Shown here piece by piece: positions 8,119-15,251 of a stretch of DNA of 17,650 nt. Source of the stretch: Methanocorpusculum sp. (lineage in GTDB: Archaea > Halobacteriota > Methanomicrobia > Methanomicrobiales > Methanocorpusculaceae); NCBI GenBank assembly GCA_029987315.1, contig DALTVZ010000017.1, positions 1 to 17,650 of the forward strand, in the 5' to 3' direction. Position 1 is the stretch's first letter, and each line of letters begins with the position of its first letter. The notes under the pieces are model-generated. The model was not told the origin of the DNA and did not search any database. It was given only the letters and a program-made list of their open reading frames with translations. The position numbers were made by a program, and so were the translations under genes.

Positions 8119-9047
8119 TTAGAACGGGCAGCCTTCTCTTTGGCTGCTCGACATTTTTCGATCAGTTCGCGATCGTTTCCATCGGCAAACGAGAGAGCTT
8201 TGTCAAACGAATCGATTGCTTCCGTGTATTTTTCAAGAAGCATCTGTTCATAGCCTTTGTTGTACCAAGCATTCGCGTCTGTGGGAAGAGCCATTAGGAC
8301 ACGCCGGAAACAATCACATGCCTCCGCGTGATTTCCAAGATAGCTAAGTGCAATCCCTTTATTGTTCATCGCCCCAGTCAGGGAACGTTCATACTTCAGG
8401 GCTTTGTCATAATAGAACAGAGCCTCCTCATATTTTCCAAGAGAAGACAAAGCATTTGCACAGTTAAAGTAACTCACTGAATGACCAGGGGCGATGGTGA
8501 AAACTGCTTTGTAACAGGATATGGCATCTTCGGCCTTGCCGCAGTCAAAAAGCATGGTCGCACGGTTGAACCAGTGCTCCGGACCGCGGGGTTCAAGATC
8601 ACATATCCTTATCATGACCTCATCAGCTTCTTTATATTTTTTTGCAAGTGAGAGCATGCGTGCATGACTGGTAAGGAACACCACATCATCCGGAGAGAGA
8701 GAGAGAGCCTTTTTAAAACATGCATCCGCCTCATCATATCTGTGAAAAGTCGCCAGAGCATCTCCTTTATTATGGTAATAGACCGCCGATTCCGGGCGGA
8801 GTTCGATTGCCCGATCGTAGCAGGAGATCGAGGCTTTCTCTTCATTGACCAGCGCAAGGACACGCCCCTTCTCGTGCCAAGCAAGAGGATTCTCCTTATC
8901 GGAGGAGATCGCTTTGTCAAGACAGTGAAGAGCATCAGTATACCGTTTCAACCGAATATACGACTCAGCCTGAGCAAGCCACATCGCCGAATCTGCATCT
9001 TTTGGAGCGGCAATTTTCGGTTTTTTCAACTTATCGAACAATCCCAT
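8115..9047 (-). CDS. TPR repeat protein
   Basis: A 310-residue protein made of about eight tetratricopeptide repeats at a regular 34-residue spacing (starting near residues 20, 54, 88, 122, 156, 190, 224 and 258), with the usual W/Y-x-x-K/A-G...A...Y-x-x-A pattern (AWHEKG, YYHNKG, HWFNRA, SYFNCA, AWYNKG). A short basic N-terminus precedes and a Lys/Ala-rich tail follows. TPR arrays are protein-binding scaffolds; no catalytic domain, signal peptide or membrane segment is seen, so it is probably cytosolic. No good SD precedes the ATG. The box GTTATAAG (9136-9129), the reverse of the TATA box used by the divergent coiled-coil gene, could serve it with a leader of about 60 nt. A (GA)7 run at 8693-8707 lies inside the gene. 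Confidence 0.85.
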   Translation of the reverse strand: MGLFDKLKKPKIAAPKDADSAMWLAQAESYIRLKRYTDALHCLDKAISSDKENPLAWHEKGRVLALVNEEKASISCYDRAIELRPESAVYYHNKGDALATFHRYDEADACFKKALSLSPDDVVFLTSHARMLSLAKKYKEADEVMIRICDLEPRGPEHWFNRATMLFDCGKAEDAISCYKAVFTIAPGHSVSYFNCANALSSLGKYEEALFYYDKALKYERSLTGAMNNKGIALSYLGNHAEACDCFRRVLMALPTDANAWYNKGYEQMLLEKYTEAIDSFDKALSFADGNDRELIEKCRAAKEKAARSK

Positions 9048-9128
9048 GTACTGATAACCCAGTTTGTGTTGAAAGATGATGAACGATTCGGAAACTGAAG
9101 AAGAAAATACAGGATTTACCGTAAGATG

Positions 9129-9136
9129 CTTATAAC
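9129..9136. promoter_or_regulatory. TATA-like box between TPR and coiled-coil genes
   Basis: CTTATAAC, centred about 27 bp before the ATG at 9159, where no SD is present, suggesting leaderless expression of the coiled-coil gene. Its complement, GTTATAAG, is also TATA-like, so one box may serve both directions. Confidence 0.45.
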
Positions 9137-9158
9137 AACCCCTCTAAATTGTTAGTCA

Positions 9159-10889
9159 ATGATATCCCCCTCATTCATCTCCGATTTTCTTGTGAGCCTA
9201 CGTAGCCTAGGGTTGTTCAAACGTCTGTTTTCTTGGAAAAGCGTTATACGCGAGGCTGAAAGAGCATATGCTCAGTATCAAACCGAGACAAACGAGAATG
9301 TAAGAAGATATCGGGACCTTGAGATTTTATATGATCAAATTTCTGGAGATCTCCAAAGAGAGAGGGGGAAACTCGCATCACTTGATGCCTTGAGGCAAGC
9401 TGAGATAAAATCCTCTCAAGACACGAGAGATAGATTCGAGTTGACCGCGCGGGAACTTGAGGTCACCAGGGGAAAACTGTTTGGCATGGAGCGGATACGA
9501 GAGGAGCAGAATCAAGTCGAATCTGAACGCAGACAGGAGGAGAGAGAAAGATACCAAACACTTGAGAGGGAGTTTGCACGGCTCTTCGAAGAACTCACGG
9601 ACGCAAAAGGAAAAATAGCCGTTATGGAGGGAGGACGGGAGGAGCAGAGTCTTGTTGAATCTGAACGCAGACAGGAGGAGAGGGACAGATACCAGAGACT
9701 GGAAAGGGAGTTTGGGCAACTCTCCGAACTACTCACAATGGCAAAGGGAAAAATCGCCGCAATGGAGGGGGGACGAGAGGAACTGAATCGTGCAGAATCT
9801 CAGCGCAGGCAGGAAGAGAGAGAGAGATACCGAAACCTTGAAACATCATTCACAGAACTCTCTGAAGAGCTGATTCTGGCAAAAGGTAAGATAGCAGCAC
9901 TCGAACGCCTTAGAATCGAACAGGTATCGGGAGAAGCAGATCGAAGAAAAGAAGAGGCTGAAAAGTATCTGGAGCTGAAGGATAATCTGGACGCAGTAAC
10001 GCGTGACCTGATTGCCGCAAAGGAGCATATCTCTGCATATGAAAGTGTCAGAGAGGAGCAGACGGCAGAGTATAACAGAAAGATCGAACGGATCAACACA
10101 CTGTATGATCAGTTGAAAAACGATCGAGAAACTCTTGTAAACGAGCAGAAGAATCTTCTGATAAAAAAGCAAGAGGAGCTTGCCGTCTCCTGGCAGAAAC
10201 ATGAAATAGAGGTCGCTGAGAGTATCAGGACCATCTGCAGAAAACATGACTTCGTCTGGTGTGAAAAGTGTGAGTATCCGCACCCAGGCACTCCAGATAA
10301 CGTTATATTGATCGGGAAGATGTACACCATCTTCGATGCGAAGAGCCCAAAAAATCCAGAAGAACTTGAAAACTTCCCGACCTACCTGAAAAATCAGGCC
10401 GACGCCATGAAAAAATACTGCAAACACGATGACGTGAGAAAAGAGGTTTTCTTGGTCGTCCCGTCAAGCACGCTTGGTGTTCTCACCACCTATCAGTATG
10501 ATCTGGCGGAGTATGTGGTATATGTCACCACACCAGAATCGCTGATCCCAATTCTGCAGATCCTTAGACAGATCGAAAACTATGAGTTCACTGACACGAT
10601 GAGTCCGGAAGATCGTGACAAACTCTGCCGATTCATCGGCAAACTTTCCCATGCAACCAAACGAAAGATCCAGATCGATACCTACTTTTCCAGGGAACTC
10701 ATCGATGCCCTTCGCGGAATCGATATGATCCCTGAGGATTTTGCCACCGAGATAGGAAAGTATGAACAGAAGGCAAAACTGAATCCGCCAATGGAAAAAC
10801 GAGTGAAGATGATCGAGATCGACGATGTGGAGAACGAGGTCAAAAGGATGGAAACAGAAATCGCGGTGAGAACAGCGGTCGGGGATTGA
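9159..10889 (+). CDS. Coiled-coil protein with RmuC-like PD-(D/E)XK domain
   Basis: A 576-residue protein. Residues 1-30 are moderately hydrophobic and basic, perhaps a membrane anchor. Residues about 30-350 are a long charged coiled coil, of which 110-339 is a 46-residue unit repeated four to five times (AKGKIAAMEGGREE-type blocks). Residues about 355-477 look like a nuclease domain: a cysteine cluster C360, C368, C371 (WCEKC), then TPDNVILIGKMYTIFDAK, with PD at 379-380 and DAK at 393-395, then EVFLVVPSS (429-437) and EYVVYVTTPESLIPILQIL. RmuC proteins have this layout: N-terminal segment, coiled coil, PD...DAK, a (V/F)MFVPSE-like strand, and VVLATPTTLLALL. The domain call rests on motif order, not an alignment. 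Alternatives are an SMC-like structural coiled coil or an unnamed archaeal family. A helical tail (478-576) follows. The stop abuts the convergent HEAT gene. Confidence 0.6.
   Translation: MISPSFISDFLVSLRSLGLFKRLFSWKSVIREAERAYAQYQTETNENVRRYRDLEILYDQISGDLQRERGKLASLDALRQAEIKSSQDTRDRFELTARELEVTRGKLFGMERIREEQNQVESERRQEERERYQTLEREFARLFEELTDAKGKIAVMEGGREEQSLVESERRQEERDRYQRLEREFGQLSELLTMAKGKIAAMEGGREELNRAESQRRQEERERYRNLETSFTELSEELILAKGKIAALERLRIEQVSGEADRRKEEAEKYLELKDNLDAVTRDLIAAKEHISAYESVREEQTAEYNRKIERINTLYDQLKNDRETLVNEQKNLLIKKQEELAVSWQKHEIEVAESIRTICRKHDFVWCEKCEYPHPGTPDNVILIGKMYTIFDAKSPKNPEELENFPTYLKNQADAMKKYCKHDDVRKEVFLVVPSSTLGVLTTYQYDLAEYVVYVTTPESLIPILQILRQIENYEFTDTMSPEDRDKLCRFIGKLSHATKRKIQIDTYFSRELIDALRGIDMIPEDFATEIGKYEQKAKLNPPMEKRVKMIEIDDVENEVKRMETEIAVRTAVGD
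9486..10175 (+). repeat. 138-bp in-frame tandem repeat (46-residue coiled-coil unit)
   Basis: Units start at 9486, 9624, 9762, 9900 and 10038, exactly 138 bp apart. The first three are closely alike at the DNA level (ATGGAG(G)...GAATCTGAACGCAGACAGGA); the last two are diverged. The 46-residue unit can be read as a mix of heptads and hendecads. Preceding sequence (residues 75-109) looks like a unit shortened by 11 residues. Confidence 0.85.
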
Positions 10890-11975
10890 TCAGTTTTTCC
10901 CTTCTGCAGTTATCAAAGCATTTTTTATGATCCCAGCAAGGATCGGATTTTTTGTTTTTGCCGCTTCCTTAAGCGCCTCTATCACATGCTGACCACCAAT
11001 ACAGCCAAGGGACGCAGCGGCCGCGGCACATATCCCGGGTTTAGGATCAGCAAGGCAGGCGATCAGAGCAGGGACCACATCCGGCCTTTCTGAATTTGCA
11101 AGAGCCGATGCAGCGGCACGGCGAACGCCAGGGACCGGATCGGAGAGAAGAGGGATAATAGTGTCTTCCAGATGAAGTTTTTGTTTTCTGACCGACTCGG
11201 CCGCTGCTGATCTCACCGAAGGGTCAGGGTCCCCGCATAATGTAATGAGAACCGATATCTCTGCCGTTACCGAGGCAAGGGCACGGCGGACATATGGTGA
11301 TACATCAGACGTGAGTGAGCCCGGAGTCAAAGCATCCAGAACATAAACAGATGCTGCGCGAATATCCTCGCGTTCGTCATCAAGATATTTAGAAACAGAA
11401 GAACACTCCTCTGCAGTTAACTGCCGACCGCGCAGACCTGATAATGCTGCCAATCGAATAGCAGGGAGATCCCGTAACAAGGAGATAAGAACCGGGATGA
11501 CCGCTGAATCGTGATAGATACCAAGCGACATCGCGGCGATCTCGCGAATCTCCGACTCAGATGAGGAAGCAGCAGAAATCAGCGGAGGGATAGCGGAGGG
11601 GGCCCTGAACTGACCGAGCGCCTGGACCGCAGCATACTGTGTCGGCAGATGCTTGGAGGAGACGCCGGTCACCAATGTCTCAACAGCTGGCTGACCGCCA
11701 TCTATGAACAACATCAGTGTAGCTTCTCGAACCCCGAGGTCCTTTGCGAACAGATATGGGAGATACAGCGCATAATTTAGGTCTGCAGAATAATTTCGCA
11801 AGGCCCAGAGCATAACGCGCTGAACGAGGGGGTCGCCCCCTTCCAGAGCGGAGAAAATATGAGGGAGAGAACCAGGATCTTTCAGGGCACAAATTTTATT
11901 GGCCGCATCCTCCTGCCTTGCGATATCATCACTCAGAACCGCAGCGATAAGATCATCAAAGGCAGTTTTTTTCAT
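10890..11975 (-). CDS. HEAT-repeat protein
   Basis: A 361-residue alpha-solenoid with HEAT/armadillo-like repeats of roughly 30 residues: clear units include SAIPPLISAASSSESEIREI (127-146), AVIPVLISLLRDLPAIRLAA (158-177), ITLCGDPDPSVRSAAAESV (244-262), IIPLLSDPVPGVRRAAAS (273-290) and VVPALIACLADPKPGICAAA (300-319). Such proteins bind partners; some archaeal and cyanobacterial relatives are called PBS-lyase HEAT proteins, although no lyase activity follows from that. No signal or membrane segment is seen. It lies 6 bp after the parvulin gene and so is probably the last gene of the mmp10 cluster. Its TGA stop and the TGA of the convergent coiled-coil gene together form the palindrome TGATCA, with no bases between the genes. 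Confidence 0.85.
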   Translation of the reverse strand: MKKTAFDDLIAAVLSDDIARQEDAANKICALKDPGSLPHIFSALEGGDPLVQRVMLWALRNYSADLNYALYLPYLFAKDLGVREATLMLFIDGGQPAVETLVTGVSSKHLPTQYAAVQALGQFRAPSAIPPLISAASSSESEIREIAAMSLGIYHDSAVIPVLISLLRDLPAIRLAALSGLRGRQLTAEECSSVSKYLDDEREDIRAASVYVLDALTPGSLTSDVSPYVRRALASVTAEISVLITLCGDPDPSVRSAAAESVRKQKLHLEDTIIPLLSDPVPGVRRAAASALANSERPDVVPALIACLADPKPGICAAAAASLGCIGGQHVIEALKEAAKTKNPILAGIIKNALITAEGKN

Positions 11976-11981
11976 AGAAAC

Positions 11982-12263
11982 TCAGTTTTTAACGTCGGTT
12001 ACTTTGATAAGATGCCAACCAAATTGGGTTTTGATTGGGCCCAAAATATCGCCTGGATTTGCCTTGAAACATGCATCCTCGAATGGCTTGACCATTTGGC
12101 CTTTGCCAAAGTAGCCAAGATCCCCACCGGCGTTTCCGGAGGGACACTGAGAGAACATCTTGGCGAGTTTGGCAAAGTCGTCACCCGCGGCGATCTTCTG
12201 CATTATCTGTTTTGCTTCAGACTCGGTCTTTACTAAAATGTGAGATGCTTTAACCCGTACCAT
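11982..12263 (-). CDS. Parvulin-type peptidyl-prolyl cis-trans isomerase
   Basis: A 93-residue single-domain PpiC/parvulin, catalysing prolyl cis-trans isomerisation. It starts VRVKASHILVKT, the usual strand with active-site H8, and continues with FSQCPSG (C40 at the catalytic Cys/Asp position), GGDLGYFGKGQMVKPFE (M57, F61) and TQFGWHLIKV (H84). Without signal peptide or anchor it should be cytosolic, like archaeal PinA. It is 34 bp from the RNase III-like gene upstream and 6 bp from the HEAT gene downstream. There is no SD; a weak TATA-like GCTTATTGG (about 12296-12288) 29 bp upstream may give it its own leaderless transcript. A role in folding a gene-neighbour's target is inference only. 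Confidence 0.92.
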   Translation of the reverse strand: MVRVKASHILVKTESEAKQIMQKIAAGDDFAKLAKMFSQCPSGNAGGDLGYFGKGQMVKPFEDACFKANPGDILGPIKTQFGWHLIKVTDVKN

Positions 12264-12297
12264 ACTTATACCATTTCGTGTTCACGGCCAATAAGCT

Positions 12298-12735
12298 CTA
12301 TGGTTTCCATACGTGATCCAGAATAGCCTGCGAGGCCTCCACGCCGCCATCCAGATATGCAGCCCCCATTAGAGCCTCAAAGCATTCCGCAGACACACGA
12401 CCACTTGTCCAAATCTGCATGCGAAGTTCGCCTTTTCCCCATTTCATATACTCTGGAAGACCGAGCTCCTCAGCAAGCCGACGAATGACCGACATATTCA
12501 CTAGATCTATTTTTTTCCGAGTGATCTCCCCTTTATCGAACTCGCCTTCCTCAATGAGCCGGTTGATCACTAACAGATCCAAAACAGCATCTCCCAAAAC
12601 AGCAAGAGAGTCCATCGTATCACTCATGGAAAGTTCGTTTTCTCGAGCATAGGCCGTACGGGTGAGGGCATGTGTAAGAAGGTCTTGATCGATAAAAGTG
12701 TAGCCGATCTTCGTGAATAGGTCAGAGTAGTTCAT
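12298..12735 (-). CDS. RNase III-domain protein without dsRBD, degenerate active site
   Basis: A 145-residue RNase III fold. Family sequence: LFTKIGYTFIDQDLLTHALT (6-25), DSLAVLGDAVLDLLV (42-56), KGEITRKKIDLVN, and ECFEALMGAAYLDGG (117-131). In bacterial RNase III the signature ERLEFLGDAVL supplies a metal-binding Glu four residues before the Asp; here that position is A45, while D49 is kept. The second pair is E117 (usually Asp) and E120. There is no dsRNA-binding domain, as in Mini-III, which also lacks that Glu (ALAYIGDAV), so cleavage may still be possible. The ATG overlaps the mmp10 stop (12732-12735), with a purine SD (GGGAGA), so it is translationally coupled to mmp10. The substrate is unknown. 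Confidence 0.82.
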   Translation of the reverse strand: MNYSDLFTKIGYTFIDQDLLTHALTRTAYARENELSMSDTMDSLAVLGDAVLDLLVINRLIEEGEFDKGEITRKKIDLVNMSVIRRLAEELGLPEYMKWGKGELRMQIWTSGRVSAECFEALMGAAYLDGGVEASQAILDHVWKP

Positions 12736-13955
12736 TCAGTTCTCCCATATTGGTTGATGATCTGGATCAGAGAGGTGAAACCTTCCATTTCCATAGTCAG
12801 GACACCGGTCAGATCCATACCCATACTGGTCTCGCCATCTGCAGAAAGGGTCTCAGGGCCTCGAATGACCCGACGGTCGAGAATGATCTCGGCCTCCGGA
12901 TCATGAACAAATGCGCGACCCGGAATGATGACGGTCTCTTCAAGCAAGGAGTGATCCAGCTTTTTTAGATCATCAATCGTGATAAGGCAGGAGATCTCCT
13001 TATCAACTGGAACGACCATCCCTTCCGGAGCCCCGCAAAAACCAAGGATCTCAGCTATAAAAGGAGCGGCAATGCTACCGGTTATCACAGATACACGACC
13101 TGTGATCCGGGGCAGAAGGCGAAGAAGGTCTGGTTCGTTTCGGATCGCAAAAGGCGAGTCGAATGCAGGATCATAGAGGGGGGTCGCAGAAATACGCAGC
13201 TTTGGGAACCGAGCTGCGGCGTCACGGACGATTTCCCGAAACTCATCAACTGTATGCACACGCTGGTTTTCGATGACCGGGGCGTTATCCAGGATGAGAC
13301 CCTGGTTTTCTCGGTTAGCAAACCTCATGAGGATCACCCCTTTGACACCGATCTTTTCGAGCCATGCAAGCGTGTTCCAGAGAACTTCTCCGTCATTCAC
13401 CTCAGCGAGAAGGACCAGAGCGGCGTAAACATCGATTTTTGCGGCGAGCCGTTCCATTATGTCGAGCGAGGCTTGAGGTGTTGGATCATGCATGTATTTT
13501 TCCCGAAGGGCAGGGTCCGAAGCAAAGATAGTGAAGGAGATCTCCTTCATATTATTTTTGATCATGAAATCAGCGATACCGGGGTCATCAAAGCCTTTTC
13601 CGCTGGTGTATCCAATGTGGAGCGGGACATTGAGGGATCCGAGGATCTCTATCAATGAGGTGAACTCCGGATAGCAACTCGGATCACCCCCTCCTGAGAT
13701 AGTTATTTTGGAGATGTCTCCGGTGATCATCTGCAGATCGGCTAGAAAATGGTCGGCAACATCTTTGAGTGAGTAAAAGCCGGTATACTCCTCTTTTACC
13801 CCTTTGGAACAATAATCACAACCTTTTTTGAATGGCATACAATATCTGCAGCCGAAAGGCGGTACATCTTTTGCATGCTTGAAGTAACAGTAAGAGCAAA
13901 AACCCCGGCAGTCTTTACCAGGTTTTCCCCCTATGTCTATCGTAAGATGCACCAT
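12732..13955 (-). CDS. mmp10: Mmp10, radical SAM methyl-coenzyme M reductase arginine methyltransferase
   Basis: A 407-residue B12-dependent radical SAM enzyme, known in methanogens to C-methylate an arginine of McrA near the MCR active site. The radical SAM cluster motif is C16-RGF-C20-SY-C23. The diagnostic four-cysteine loop follows: FGC36RYC39MPFKKGC46DYC49, reported to hold an iron in this family. ISGGGDPSCYPE and HIGYTSGKGFDD are also as expected. Length matches the family. The ATG at 13955 has no SD; a TATA-like TTCATATTC (13990-13982) lies about 31 bp upstream, consistent with a leaderless start. It overlaps the RNase III-like gene by four bases and probably heads the unit that includes the parvulin and HEAT genes. 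MCR genes are not in this window. Confidence 0.93.
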   Translation of the reverse strand: MVHLTIDIGGKPGKDCRGFCSYCYFKHAKDVPPFGCRYCMPFKKGCDYCSKGVKEEYTGFYSLKDVADHFLADLQMITGDISKITISGGGDPSCYPEFTSLIEILGSLNVPLHIGYTSGKGFDDPGIADFMIKNNMKEISFTIFASDPALREKYMHDPTPQASLDIMERLAAKIDVYAALVLLAEVNDGEVLWNTLAWLEKIGVKGVILMRFANRENQGLILDNAPVIENQRVHTVDEFREIVRDAAARFPKLRISATPLYDPAFDSPFAIRNEPDLLRLLPRITGRVSVITGSIAAPFIAEILGFCGAPEGMVVPVDKEISCLITIDDLKKLDHSLLEETVIIPGRAFVHDPEAEIILDRRVIRGPETLSADGETSMGMDLTGVLTMEMEGFTSLIQIINQYGRTE

Positions 13956-14016
13956 AATTATGTAAGTATATTGGCGTCTTTGAATATGAAACCAATCAGT
14001 TGCAGGCTCTTTCCTG

Positions 14017-14733
14017 TTACGTTCTTCGAAGAATGATCGCGACGAAGTTCATATACTTCCCGCCGCCGCCTTCCATGGTTTTTCGGTCGCCTATCGCATA
14101 CGGATTATCGGTGGCGAGCCAGTCGTTCCAGGCCTCTTCGTTTCCCTCCATCTCGTGGATCGAAAGGATCTCGATGCCTTCCGTGGCACGGATGATGTCT
14201 TCCCAGTATGCAGCGTCGTGAATATAATCGAGCTGCTCAGGAGTCCATGAGAGCAGGAGTTCGGGCGGGAGATTGTCGTGACAGTCTTTTTTCATCCCCG
14301 GAATGGCGAAGTAGAGATATCCACCGTGTTTGACGAACGGAAGAAGGTGCTCACCGAGGTATGCTTTGTCTCTGCCGAAGAAGTTGTATGCATCTATGCA
14401 GACAACGGCTTCGAAGAATTCGTGGGCGAAGGGAAGGTCGGTCGCGTCCGCATGGATGGGGATGATGTTTTCGGAAGAAAGGCCCATCTGTTCGAAGAAC
14501 CGCATGTTCTCCGAGGGGTCGCTCCAGAGGTCGGCGGAGAACACGCGGAATCCGTATTCTTTTGCAAGGAAGACGGAAGTGAGCCCCTGACCGCTGCCAA
14601 GATCCATGACAGTGGCTCCGGGCCGAATCTTGTGGCCCTGCAGAAGTTCTTCGGTTAATTTGAGGGGGTTTGGCCCCATGATCTTTTCAGTAACGATCTT
14701 TGGATCGTAGGTAGTGCTTTTGATATATTTCAT
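14017..14733 (-). CDS. SAM-dependent methyltransferase (class I)
   Basis: A 238-residue class I methyltransferase. Motif I is VMDLGSGQGLTSVFLA (42-57; SAM-binding glycine loop), motif II is FRVFSADLW (62-70), HADATDLPFAHEFFEAVVC supplies the acidic loop and strand 4, and LLPFVKHGGYLYFAIPG is the post-motif strand. The sequence MGPNPLKLTEELLQ before motif I is seen in a group of archaeal and bacterial small-molecule or cyclopropane-synthase-like methyltransferases. The substrate cannot be told. The start ATG at 14733 is supported by an AGGT about 9 bases upstream. The gap of about 60 bp to mmp10 and mmp10's own likely promoter suggest separate transcription. It diverges from the flavoprotein gene across a 565-bp gap. 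Confidence 0.85.
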   Translation of the reverse strand: MKYIKSTTYDPKIVTEKIMGPNPLKLTEELLQGHKIRPGATVMDLGSGQGLTSVFLAKEYGFRVFSADLWSDPSENMRFFEQMGLSSENIIPIHADATDLPFAHEFFEAVVCIDAYNFFGRDKAYLGEHLLPFVKHGGYLYFAIPGMKKDCHDNLPPELLLSWTPEQLDYIHDAAYWEDIIRATEGIEILSIHEMEGNEEAWNDWLATDNPYAIGDRKTMEGGGGKYMNFVAIILRRT

Positions 14734-14809
14734 TTTTTATGTACCTGTCGTATGCGTAAAACTATGCATGTGTAGAGCTCTCGCTCGTTAAAAACCACCA
14801 AGGAATACT

Positions 14810-14861
14810 GAAGATTTATGAGAGGGTTCAGATCGTCAGAACCGATGCTGCATAAATCTTC
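14810..14861. repeat. Long perfect-stem hairpin
   Basis: GAAGATTTATG (14810-14820) pairs perfectly with CATAAATCTTC (14851-14861), an 11-bp stem. Inside the 30-base loop a second stem, GGTTC (14825-14829) with GAACC (14839-14843), extends the structure. No T run follows, so a simple terminator is unlikely. It could be part of an RNA or a protein-binding site. Confidence 0.6.
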
Positions 14862-14862
14862 G

Positions 14863-14983
14863 TCGACACGGTCTCCAATTCACCACAGTATGTTATTGTC
14901 ATCTTATTCACCTATGTGAACTATATTCGTCGTACTAATATTTGAGGAATTTGGCGAGGGTGAATTTTTCGGCTGTGTGTCGA
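14863..14983. repeat. Nested inverted repeats with repeated TTCAC half-sites
   Basis: TCGACAC (14863-14869) pairs with GTGTCGA (14977-14983), and inside it AATTCACC (14877-14884) pairs with GGTGAATT (14959-14966). The centre holds the palindrome TTCAC-CTAT-GTGAA (14907-14920). The motif ATTCACC occurs twice directly (14878, 14906) and twice inverted. It could be either a branched RNA or a set of operator half-sites. Confidence 0.5.
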
Positions 14984-15213
14984 TCTGGAAAAAGGGAAAC
15001 AGGATCATTGGGATGATAAATCCGACTGATATTTATGCATCTCATGTTTTTCACCAACCGTCATCACACGAAATTAATAGTGTAATTTATTTTTTGTAAA
15101 ATTGAAGATGTCCAAATTCATCGTAGTAAATAGTAAAAAAGGTAAAAAAGCTCTCTTTACAGAAAATTAACTGCATTATCTCTCACAACATCCTGCATCA
15201 CAACAGAAAATTA

Positions 15214-15221
15214 TTATATTA
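15214..15221 (+). promoter_or_regulatory. TATA-like box of flavoprotein gene
   Basis: TTATATTA. Transcription would begin near 15244, giving a leader of about 55 nt that contains the inverted repeat at 15252-15280. Confidence 0.35.
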
Positions 15222-15251
15222 CTACGGCGCAGTTACGAATAAGAATTAAAG

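Noticed and set aside
8693..8707. (GA)7 repeat as a phase-variation tract in the TPR gene
   Set aside because: It encodes the normal Leu-Ser-Leu-Ser of a TPR helix and the gene is in frame; short dinucleotide runs like this are weak evidence for slippage control.
9846..10427. 193-residue minus-strand frame inside the coiled-coil gene
   Set aside because: Shadow frame; the opposite frame has obvious coiled-coil periodicity.
9159..14733. A complete new defence system built from the RmuC-like, TPR, HEAT, RNase III-like and methyltransferase genes
   Set aside because: The genes are on both strands with separate promoters, include housekeeping mmp10, and show no transfer signs such as integrase, att sites or altered composition.
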